A stretch of 64,000 bases of DNA from positions 66,477,211 through 66,541,210 of the forward strand of contig CM054116.1 of assembly GCA_028673005.1 (NCBI GenBank), written 5' to 3'. Shown one piece after another: positions 46,766 to 56,629 of the stretch. The translations under genes and the position numbers were made by a program. Under the pieces are notes generated by a model. That model saw only the letters and a program-made list of their open reading frames with translations, ran no database searches and was not told the origin of the DNA. This stretch comes from Tanypteryx hageni (taxonomy: Eukaryota > Arthropoda > Insecta > Odonata > Petaluridae). Position 1 is the stretch's first letter, and the number at the start of each line of letters is the position of its first letter.

Positions 46766-48415
46766 AAAGCCTACTTATAACCTAAAACTGGTTAGGAAAT
46801 TAAAATGGACATTTTATTTCTCATCACGAAACGAAATTCAAGACCAACTGTGCATATAATCGACCGTAAACAGGTGCCAAAATAAAGGAAATTTCCGACC
46901 TATGTTAGTTTTAAAGATGGAAAGACATATTTCGAAGGGGGGGGGGGGGGCGAAATTTGGGCAATTTGCCATAGATCCCCTGGTAAACGCGCCTCGTTTG
47001 CTCGTCGTAATGCCAAAGAACATGACCCATTAAGCTTGATTTTTTCCTACATCAAACCACCATAGCATGTACCATTTTCGGCTGAAGGCGTTTTAGACGA
47101 CTAATTCAGATGCAAAATGAGTTAAAATATAAATTTCACCAAGTCTGAATAACAGACACTTGGACTGATACATGCGTTATTAGCAAGATAGTTCCAATCA
47201 ACTCAATATCCGAATCTTTTTAGAAGTAAACATGCTTTGCCAGAAACAGATCAAATAGAAAAAATAGTTGACTATACAATGGAAAAGACTATAAACACGT
47301 AATCACAAAATCACGACAATTGTCTCCAATTTCGACACAAGTGAGGGAGAGAGATATTTCAATTTAAATCACTAGAAGAGTAAAAGATCTTAATGAAATT
47401 TTAGTAGAAATTAATAAGCACTACAGTCGCGAGTGCAAACTCATATGCGAGGCAAGGACTGGGAAGGCAGGGAGATGATTATCTCCGATATAAATTCCTC
47501 GGCTCTACTACGTCCTAGTTTCTTCTTGTTTTGCTGCGACGTCACGAGAGCGTTGTGACAATTTGTAACAAGCATAAAAGCATAGTGAAAAACGAGTTAA
47601 GAGCATTGCACAGAATCGTCCACAATCCCATTAATAAGGAAACACTCACAATGAAAGGTGCGATAAACGACACCTCGGGCACTTTATGGCGGGCGATTGC
47701 GCGATTGTCGCGGCGGTAAGGGGACGCAAATACATTACCCTAGAAACCAGCTGTGACGGGAGTGCCGGCGGAAGTTGACCCTAACGACACCACGAAAGAC
47801 TTTCAGAATCGAGCCAAATTTTTCAAGAAAGCTTTTACCTACCATAGAGTACGAAAATCGACTTTGTCGGTTACTAGTGAAATTACACAGATTTCGTATG
47901 AGATCATCCGAATCAAAAGAAACGTCAAAATATATAAAACTCGGAGCATATATGAATGCAGTCCATAAAAAATTAACATATTTCATACTTATATTGACTC
48001 ATTACAAACATTAATTATTGACAACATATATGGTGATTAAAATTTTATTATTTTTCCCAGTTGTGAACAGCGAGACAAAGCTACTTTTAAATTAATGACA
48101 GTGTAAGGGTAACATAATACAACAATTGACAGATTTTTTTACATACAACCCAGAAACAGATGCGGCAAGAAAAACAATCATTAATTTTATTCACTCTCAT
48201 TAATGAAATGCTTAAAAATATGGTTCAATTTGAAATAATGGATCAAAATGAGGTGTAATCGATGAATCCTCCGAACAACCCAATAAATCAACTATCTTTC
48301 AAAAAATATTTAAAAATATGTGCGAAATATGAGTTTTCCGAGGAGCAATAAGAGCTTAAGAGAGATTCACCATTTATACCTCCAATAAAAGCCGAGGATG
48401 TGAAACGCAGACGAC
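46766..48415. other. No recognisable gene
   Basis: Includes a G14 run (46937-46950). The + frame 47531-47719 and the overlapping frames at 47735-48014 show no domain. A+T-rich otherwise. Confidence 0.4.
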
Positions 48416-48785
48416 GAGAAAAATTACAAGAGAGCGTAATTAAAGAGGAAGCGAGGTATTAGGAGAAGTAGCGGAAGGGGAAGGGCGGGTGAGGTCGAAC
48501 CAGAGCGGAAGTGAGATAGAAGGGGGGAGGTCGAGAGGGCGAGGAGGAGGCGAGAGAGCGATAGGCAAAATGCGGGTGTGCACGAGTAAGGATTCGAGCT
48601 CCTAAGGACTGAGGAGGAGAATACATGGAGCAATTAAGTGGAAAAGGGGTGTATTACCGATCGAGGCCGTGCGTTTGGTATAAGGGAGAGACTGGAGCGT
48701 AAGGTGGTGGAAGATGTGTGTGTGTGTATGGGAAGAGAGAGGGAGAGGGAAAAAAGAGAGAGGACTGTAACCGAGGCCAAACAGA
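48416..48785. repeat. Purine-rich low-complexity tract
   Basis: G+A-biased + strand with a short GT run near 48716-48727. Non-coding by composition. Confidence 0.65.
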
Positions 48786-51700
48786 GGACACGCCGAGTCA
48801 TAATGGCGTTGGCAAATGTTGAGGAAGTAATTTCCGACTAATTGGACTCCCGAAATTCAATCTCGCATCTGACGGAGAGAGAGAGACGGCCGCGGTTTCT
48901 TGCCTACGTTTGCAACGATCCCTCCCTCGCCACCCACGAACAGCATCGTGCTCAAAAACACATCCATGAATCGGACCGGGGAGGAGATTAGAGGGGAAGG
49001 AGGCATAGAGGGGTATATACTGAGATGGGCAACAGAACACATCCCACGAAAAGGGCTGAATGGAAAACCTTCGAAATCGATCGGCGAGAAAAACTAGGAC
49101 ACTCCGATAAATCCTTCCGCTGACGAGCGAAGCAATTTCGGCGGATTGATACCGCACCACACCTATTTGACGTCCGCGTGGGATGGGGAGATGATTCGAT
49201 GAATCAGATTTCAAAACAGGTTTGGTAGCGCGAGATACGTACGATGGAGCGAAAATGGGTGACCGGGATCGATGCCAGGAAAGGATAAAGCGCGTCATAC
49301 CCACTTGCCAATGGAGAGCAGAGAAACGTTAAGCCCGCATTCTGAACGGCTTATCTGCCACGTCAACATTCCGCGAAATTTCTGGAGCATTTTGAGCGAT
49401 TCCAAAATGAAGATTACCGGCGGGATTAAACAAGGTATCGATAGTCAGATCTCGTTTCTAGATCTGGACGAGACATGAGAGCAAAAGTGAACTTTTGCTC
49501 TGAAATTCTGCGTTCCGCTCTTTGCTAATAAATAACTCTATCGAGTTTTCGCTGGAATGAAAAATAAGGGCAAAAAGCTTTCATATTTTTATAAATGAAA
49601 CATGATTATAATTAGATGGCCATCTTAAAGAAAAAAAAACTTATTCGCCTACAGTTTCGTGATGTATTTTAAAACGAATTTCAGTGCATTCGAACGAGTT
49701 TCCTTAATGAATAACCTGCAATAAATGAAGGACAAATAAATTTCGCTGAAATCGATACAGAAGAATTCCTGGCATTAATTGTTTCATATAGTAGATGTTG
49801 TCATAGATGTTGGCGAAATAAATGGATCTTAAAGTATGCGCATTGTTTAAGACACCGAGCTATCGATAAACAATGGTATGCGAATTCTACGAGCATGCCA
49901 CGCGAACGGTTTACGATATTCAACTTACCTCGGGTGTGCAATCAAATATATTCCTCACTTCTCGCCGAAGAGATCCCGACCGACTGACAAGAATTTCTCG
50001 CTGGCATGAACAATAAGGAAACCTTTTCTTCGATTAAATTTTTTCATCGAAAAGCATTTTAACAAATTCCACATCAACGACTCGAAACAACGTAGCTAGA
50101 GGGCTTTTTGGTCATTCATTTCGCCTATTCAAGTTTTTTCAGTGGTAAAACAAACACGCCGAGGACCAATCACGTCCGCAAGGAGCCTCTCCACCTCCTA
50201 AAGCGTGACGCCCTATTGCAACACGGATCCGTAAAAACGATTTTCCTCTTCGAAGAGCACTGGAAAGCAGCAAAATCCGATCAGATCGCGCAACGGTTTG
50301 ATTTGATCGTCTGCGAAGATTTATTCATCGCTCCGAGACGAAAGAAAGAAATAAAAGAAACCACTAAAATAACAGACATCACTGCATGGACGACGGTCAC
50401 TTATCTTTTCCGACTCGACTCTTTTAAATAGGAATCTGACGATTCCTGCGAGCTAACCCTCTTTTGCATAGATTACATGTTTTTATTTCCTTCCCTTCTG
50501 GCCATTTTTTGATCGGATCTACGAATCGACCTAATTCCGATAGGGACCAATACGTGCGAACATCACTCCCTTCGCCCTCTTCAGTTCCATTCTCGGTCCG
50601 AGAGAGGAGAATCGGGATGCAAACTAACAAGTGAAATTTCCTTCACCCACCGAATCACGGCCTACTCCCCCTCCCCTACCAACCTATCACGCTCATATGC
50701 ATACAAACACACACACAATACAAATATCGTTTCAGTTTACATCTACCTGCTCGATATACGGCGGAAGAGAGATAGGTTTGTTGGCTGTAAAGCGGAGATT
50801 GGAATACTCCTTTTTTAGGCTTTCCCTCACTCCAGAGACCTCTTAAGCCAATTAGCGCCGAGGCGCGGTTTCTTTGAAGAGGACGGCGATGTGGGAAAAG
50901 GTCGGAAGGCGAGAATACTTTAGAGGGACGGGTAACTGTGGAAAGAGAACAGGTAGGTGAAGGGGAATCAAGAGAGAGGTATGGAAGGGTAAGAATAAAA
51001 CGTGAGGAGGTGATGAGAAATGGTTCAGTAGTGTGGTAAAGAAAGAAAGAGAATCGAGAAACTAGAGAACGGGGAAAAACGAAACTCGTAAAAAATATAG
51101 GATTAAAGGTGAATTTCTATGCAAAGTTACAATCAATAATTTCTTTTAAAAATTATTGGAGCAATGAAAATGTGCAAGAGCAAGCAAACCTCTTTCCAGT
51201 AAGCTGAGAGGTCTGACATGGTGCACTACCGTTGAGGGAGTAACAAATGAAAACGCAAAAATTGAAACTGTAGATAAAAGGGCAGGAAATATCCAAAATT
51301 GAAAGTAGACCAACGCAAAAAGTAGGCTAGGACATATTTTACCATGCATTAACGATTACGAGGGCTTCGGGTGGGGCGCATTAAATTAACATCTTTAGTA
51401 CTTCGAGAGAGCGAGGGATGCTATTAGTGAAAATCAACAAAAAAATAATTTTTACCATTACAACTACACTAGAAGCTGTTTCCAGCCATAATTTTAAGCA
51501 GAGCGAATGAAAAATCCACGTTAAACTTGATGGTTTCCATTCATAATGGTTTGAGGGGCTTCGCGCGGCCCGGGCCGTTAAGTTGTCCACAGCCACAGAA
51601 AAAAACTTTGAGCCATAAGATAAAAGCCCATAAGAAAAACTTAACCAGATGATAAGTGATGCGAAATTCAATAAAAACGTATTGATTTTGATAAAACCGT

Positions 51701-52515
51701 TTACTGTGAGGTAAACGTTTCGGTTAGGAGATATCCGAACAGGGATCGACGAGTCAGAAGATTCCGAAACACTAGCTGGACCAAATAAATCTTATTCCCC
51801 TCCGCCTCCGAAAATGCCTACTTCAGCACTTTCGAATCTCGTTTACGAAATCCGGAATCCCTCTGATACGCACACACCTACATATATCACGACCGTAAGG
51901 GATTTCTGAAGCCGACCGCGCTCGATTTTGCGGGGGAATCAATTTTCTGTATCTGATGGCAAAAATTAACTTGTTCTATTCACGAGTTAATCTGTTTAAT
52001 CGATTGATAAATGAAAACCATCGAATCGAGTGGTACGAAGTTAGAGCATTAGAGGAATTGAACATGTTTTACAAAGAGATGGGATTAAATTCGAAATGTG
52101 ATTTCAGTGAAAGGGTGGTGATTTGGTTATGGAAACTATGCGTGGCGATCGGCTTGGTAGGCGTCCCGTCAAAACAAAATGATATAGCTCCGTTGGCACG
52201 AAAGAGCGTTGAATTGCAGGGAGAAGGGTTGGGATCGAATAAAAAATAAATATAAATCAATACCACGAAAAACTGAACATTAAAAAAACAGAGAAAAACT
52301 TAGCTGTTGAAAGAATTGGAAGGAAATTGAGGGTGGAGGAATGACTGAATAATAACTGAAATCAAAAAGCGATGGAGGGGTTACTTGTACAATTAACTGG
52401 ATGCAACTCAGTGAGATGGATAATGAATTTCTTGAATTAACAGTAAAGGATTTCAATGGCAAAAGAAAAAGTGCTCTCTATTCCGTCCAAACCATTGGTC
52501 ATCTTACAATTAGAC
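48786..52515. other. No recognisable gene
   Basis: The largest stretch without an identified repeat in the centre of the window. Open frames up to 168 codons (48798-49304 minus) were read for motifs and none was found. A purine-biased stretch lies at about 50870-51080. Confidence 0.4.
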
Positions 52516-52978
52516 CAGATATCTCAAACTCGCGGCCCCCGTGGTACATTTCTACGGCCCACAAAGTAAGCTAGTTTACAATAGGCGGCCTAAACTCAAA
52601 TGTATTTCTTATAAAATATTTCACGCAAACCTAAGAAATTTAAGACGTATGTTAAATCAGCACTTTAAAAATATACTCAGTTTATTCCTCGTTCCGATTT
52701 ATAAAATTTCTGCACGGGTGGGGTATTAAGTATTTTCTTTCCGCTGCCAGCGAGTTTCTTGCGTGTCAAAAGAACGTGTCCCTCGACGCCAAATCTAACA
52801 TTTTTTTTTGTTATGAATGGATTTATGGCTGCGCCATAAGATTGGAGTGATTTCTTCCCTGTGTAAGGGGAGAACCAAAGAATATGAAGCGGTTTGAGGA
52901 CTGGGAAAGTATGCGGCCCGCGGACTTGGTACGGTGCCTTAATGGGGCCCGCGCGCCGATGTGAGTTTGAGACCTCTG
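52516..52978. mobile_element. Small non-autonomous hAT element (463 bp)
   Basis: The left end reads CAGATATCTCAAACTCGCGG. The reverse complement of the right end reads CAGAGGTCTCAAACTCACAT. GC-rich GGCCC sequence follows inward on both sides. TCTTACAC follows the right end (52979-52986) and TCTTACAA lies at 52502-52509, a near-match of the expected 8-bp target duplication. Six bases (TTAGAC) separate it from the left end. CAGAGGTCTCAAACTC-type ends are typical of hAT elements. No transposase is present. Confidence 0.75.
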
Positions 52979-52986
52979 TCTTACAC

Positions 52987-53310
52987 GGTTTATCAGTATT
53001 CAAGATCAAGCCGTCTATTAGGTTTAATGCAAGAAATAAATTCTCAACGTGGGTCAGCACGATGAGAAATTGGGTAAGTACGCTTAAAAATTATCTGGTG
53101 GAAATTGATTCTAACCATCATGAACAAGAACAATATTTACATAGGGTATTCATTTGATACTGATTAAATTTAGCATTAATATCAGTGGGTATGATTTTAG
53201 ATAGAACTAGTATAAAAGCCCGTCAATTTTAATAAGGAATATATTATTTACGGAGAACTTAGAAATGAATAATGATGATCCTCTTGTCAAAAATTAAGTA
53301 ATAATAAATA
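52987..53310. other. A+T-rich spacer
   Basis: Lies between the small hAT element and the CT tract. No coding signal and no repeat were recognised. Confidence 0.45.
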
Positions 53311-54016
53311 AATAATATTATTCCCTCCCTCCTCCCCCTCCCACTCTCTTTCCTTCCCTCTCTCTCTCGCCCTGTCTCTGCCTCACTTTTCTACCCCCTC
53401 CCTGTCTCCCTCCCACTCTCTTTCCTTCCATCTCTCTCTCTCTCACCCTGTCTCTGCCTCTCTTTTCTCCCCCCTCTCATTCCCTCCTGTCCCAATCCAT
53501 AGCTCTCCTTATTTTTCTCCGTCTCCATCTTTATCTCTTTCCTCCGTCCATTTCTAATTCTATATCTCCCTTACTCTTGGCGTACCTTCCATTCTATATC
53601 CCTTCCTTTCTATCTCCCTCCCCACATACCCCTCTCTGTTACACTACACCTAGATAGTCATTTAATATGCAAAAGGATCCAAACTAAATCCCACTCCCAT
53701 TAGGATTACGTAATTTTGCGAAAAATCCTACGATAATTTAAGGCAATCTATGCACTCGTATATATTACACGTATGCGGGTTGAGACAATAATTGATTCTC
53801 GAAGTTTAACAATGACGTGTTCGACAAGGCAACGTCCCGTTTAAAAGCCGATATTTTCCTAAAATATGTGAGTTAAATGTTTAATAAGGGAGACTTCGAG
53901 CGGTAGGCGGTAAAATGATGAATAGAATAAGAAACTTCGTTAATTTTCCCAAAACAGTATAAATTCGAAGATCGTATGTCCATTCTTTTCTAATTTTAAT
54001 TTCCAAAAGAATAATT
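53311..54016 (+). repeat. CT tract plus dispersed repeat, member C
   Basis: A pyrimidine tract at about 53325-53640 is internally repeated: CCCACTCTCTTTCCTTCC occurs twice, about 70 bp apart. At about 53798-54016 the sequence is similar to 25285-25500. The end of the CT tract resembles the end of the CT tract at 12.96 kb. This points to one dispersed family of which A, B and C are partial copies. Confidence 0.55.
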
Positions 54017-54337
54017 TAATTTAATACGCATAACCATCGGAACATTTTCTTGATACACCTAACGACTCAAATAAAAAGGTTTTAAGCAGCGGGACATACC
54101 TCGGGACTGTAAACAGATACGAAAGTGGAAAGACGCACGCATTCAGGACACGTCGCAAAAAAAACCCGCGCTGGCTTAAGAAAAAATGTCATAAATGAGC
54201 CGAGGGGAGAATGAGAAAGATGGGGAGAGAAAAAAAATTATTCGAAGAGAAAAAAAGTTGTACGAGTAGTGAGATGCGCAGAGGAAATTCGGAGCATGAT
54301 GAAAATGAAACGGTAACGATAAGATTTGACGTGGCAT
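54017..54337. other. Spacer, nothing recognised
   Basis: Includes an A/G-rich stretch near 54205-54260. No domain, repeat pair or RNA fold. Confidence 0.4.
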
Positions 54338-54341
54338 TTAA

Positions 54342-55232
54342 CCCGGCAGTACTCGCGCGGGGTGTTCCTGACACCCCACAGATATTTTTGTTATAAAAAG
54401 AATATCACTATTATTCTATTAGTTCTTTATTTTATTCTATTTATAATCATTTATAAGTAAATTTCGAGAAGTTTCATATGATTTTTTCATTTATTATTAA
54501 TAATAATAATATTATTATTAATCTATTCCGAAAAAAAATTCTTAAGGTACACTTTCATGGGTATTTTCGGAAGTCAATCTATGAATCAGTTGACAGTTTT
54601 TAAGAATATCCATATATTATCGTCAGTTCAATTAAAGAAAACGGAAATCACCCAATAGAACACAAATAATAATTGTACACAAGAGGAAAAACTTGATCGA
54701 ATCATGACCTTGAAAACTGTATTTGCTTTACTTTTTCAATTTGAATGTTTGTGCAATTCACTATAATATTTATAAGTTTTGTCAAATATCAGTCGGAGAT
54801 AGTCTACTGGGAGCAGCAAAACAAAAATCGAACACTGGAATAATAAAAATCTACAAACCTTGTAGGATCAGAGTCAGCGAATAAACTGTTGAGATGCGAT
54901 CTCCAATTACGGGAAATAACACATTATACGATGAAGATCAGTGAAGAAACTACTGAGAGACAATCTCAAATTATGTGAAATAAAAAAAGTTCTATAGATA
55001 GTAACAATAATTTCAGAATAAAATATGAACGAAGACCGCACAAAGAAAAAATGACGATTTCCGTAACGTACAGCGATTACCAGAGAAAAATGAAAATTTT
55101 TAACAGAATAGTTTCCAAACACGTGCCGTTCCAGCTGCTGAAAAGGAGGGGTCATAAAAAATAAGGCGGAAGGAACCCTGCCATAAACCGTAGTCTGGGG
55201 GGTCCACAGCACCCCGCGCGAGTACTGCCGGG
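54342..55232. mobile_element. Non-autonomous piggyBac-type element (891 bp)
   Basis: Perfectly flanked by TTAA on both sides (54338-54341 and 55233-55236), the obligate piggyBac target. The termini start CCC and are inverted copies: the first 26 bases (CCCGGCAGTACTCGCGCGGG plus GTG) are essentially identical, then similarity fades through a G/C-rich block to about 45 bp. The interior is A+T-rich and shows no piggyBac transposase motif; the 112-codon minus frame overlapping the right end is not one. Two 62-63 bp tandem units lie inside at about 54868-54929 and 54936-54998. Confidence 0.9.
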
Positions 55233-55236
55233 TTAA

Positions 55237-55414
55237 CCGGTGCACAAGAGGTAAGCGAGGAGCTTAAAACACTTTTCGACTACTACGAACAGAGAACGCA
55301 GTAAACGAGGAAGCGAGCGGGCTATCTCTTCGGTGAGAGAGAGCATCGGCTAGGAAAGGAGAGAGAGAGAGCATCGGCTAGGAAAGGAGAGAGAGAGAGG
55401 GGGGGGGGATTTCA
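55237..55414. repeat. GA-rich stretch with 28-bp duplication
   Basis: GCATCGGCTAGGAAAGGAGA occurs at 55343 and 55371 within (GA)n, followed by a G10 run (about 55399-55408). Confidence 0.8.
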
Positions 55415-55585
55415 ATGGAAGCAACGGTTCATCGTTATCGCATCAGCGGACGAGCCCGGTACGGCGATCCCCGTCGCATGGCCATAGGGGAGTCGGTTGT
55501 CGGTCGAGGAGCGGGGGTTGGGGGTGCGGTATGGCGCCGGGGAACCACAGAAAGGAGACTGCGAAGTGGGCGAACAGATGGGTAG
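55415..55585 (+). CDS. Short open frame in a GC-rich island, doubtful
   Basis: ATG at 55415 to TAG at 55583 gives 56 residues rich in Arg and Gly. It lies in a locally CpG-rich block (about 55430-55560) that stands out from its A+T-rich surroundings. No domain or signal is recognised. It could be part of an exon, a CpG-rich regulatory island or chance. The Met and stop positions are certain; translation is not supported by anything else. Confidence 0.12.
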   Translation: MEATVHRYRISGRARYGDPRRMAIGESVVGRGAGVGGAVWRRGTTERRLRSGRTDG

Positions 55586-55982
55586 GCAAGAGGAGATTTC
55601 GGACCCTAGACTCCACCCCTTACCTTCACACATACACGCCCACACGCTCCCTCTCGCCTCCTAACCGTACCCTTCATAATCCCCAAAACCTCATTCCTCG
55701 TCTCACGCATACACACACACGTACGCATGCACGATTCAGCCACATGGCGAGATAACAGAGGGTATTCCATCGTTCTCCCTTCCTCCACCCCCGCAATCCC
55801 GCACATTTCGCTCTGCCCGTTCTTCCCTCCCGCCAGGTGATCGCCGTTTCCCACACCGTGGCACCATGTAAGGCCCTTCGGAAGATCGTCGGTCTGGTCC
55901 AATGACAATAGATACGTATCTGACTCAGGAAAGGAAGGATGCGGGTGAGCATGAATTTAAGAAAAGGCCTAATACGTTTTCC

Positions 55983-55984
<2 letters not shown>
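55586..55984. other. Mixed spacer, CA-rich patches
   Basis: Has CA-rich words (ACACACACACGTACGCATGC near 55711). Frames in this block and in the neighbouring (TA)n have no domain. Confidence 0.45.

Positions 55985-56055
<71 letters not shown>
55985..56055. repeat. (TA)n microsatellite
   Basis: About 70 bp of uninterrupted AT dinucleotides directly before the duplicated tRNA-like unit. Confidence 0.95.
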
Positions 56056-56057
<2 letters not shown>

Positions 56058-56093
56058 TATATTTGGAACAATTTTTGAAACGAGAAAAAAGTC

Positions 56094-56164
56094 TGCTATG
56101 ACCGGGAATTGAACCCGGGTCTTCCACTTGCCGGGCGGATATTCTACCTCTGAACTATCGTAGC
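56094..56164 (-). tRNA. tRNA-Gly-like gene or pseudogene, anticodon position GGC (copy 1)
   Basis: A 71-nt minus-strand segment folds as a full cloverleaf. The acceptor GCTACGA pairs with TCATAGC at 6 of 7 positions. The D-stem is GTTC/GAAT, the anticodon stem TCCGC/GTGGA and the T-arm CCGGG-TTCAATT-CCCGG. Length and D/T-arm words match tRNA-Gly. The anticodon loop reads CCGGCAA, so positions 34-36 are GGC (Ala by code), and position 33 is C instead of the nearly invariant U. TTTTTT follows just downstream (plus 56085-56090) as a Pol III terminator. The intact fold and terminator argue for transcription competence. The C33 and mismatched identity argue that it is a pseudogene or tRNA-derived repeat. 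Confidence 0.55.
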
Positions 56165-56401
56165 AGAACACTTTCTCTCGTTTCTGAACACGGATGTTTT
56201 CCTTGGTGGGACGGAACTAGCCAAGCTAGTATCAAACTGCCGCAACAGATGTCCTCTAAGAGAATCATCGAAAGAAACTCCTCCCTCTCAAATGGTGAGA
56301 TTGCCAAACATGAAATTGATGGAATGATATGATCCGAAGATCCTATGCAGACAGGCATTAGCTGTGAAAGTTGGAACAATTTTTGAAACGAGAAAAAAGT
56401 C

Positions 56402-56472
56402 TGCTATGACCGGGAATTGAACCCGGGTCTTCCACTTGCCGGGCGAATATTCTACCTCTGAACTATCGTAGC
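56402..56472 (-). tRNA. tRNA-Gly-like gene or pseudogene, anticodon position GGC (copy 2)
   Basis: Same sequence as copy 1 apart from two changes. One turns an anticodon-stem pair from C-G to U-G and keeps the stem; the other lies in the D-loop. The T6 run downstream is retained. C33 and anticodon GGC are shared, so the odd anticodon predates the duplication. Confidence 0.55.
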
Positions 56473-56629
56473 AGAACACTTTCTCTCGTTTCTAAACACG
56501 GATGTTTTCCTTGGTGGGACGGAACTAGCCAAGCTAGTATCAAACTGCCCCAACAGATGTCCTCTAAGAGAATCATCGAAAGAAACTCCTCCCTCTCAAA
56601 TGGTGAGATTGCCAAACATGAAATTGATG

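Larger units (their letters stand above)
56063..56629 (-). repeat. Tandem duplication of a 259-bp tRNA-bearing unit
   Basis: Copy 1 is 56063-56321 and copy 2 is 56371-56629, at an offset of exactly 308 bp with a 49-bp spacer. I count about three differences between copies, so the duplication is recent. Each unit holds a tRNA-like gene on the minus strand, 157 bp upstream of it and about 31 bp downstream, including a T6 run. The unit is therefore larger than a simple tRNA-headed SINE. Confidence 0.92.

Noticed and set aside
55674..56479. Open frames beginning MFCYDSSEVEY, present twice
   Set aside because: The shared protein-like segment is the translation of the tRNA-like unit itself, duplicated at 308 bp. 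The Tyr/Ile repeat is the (TA)n array.
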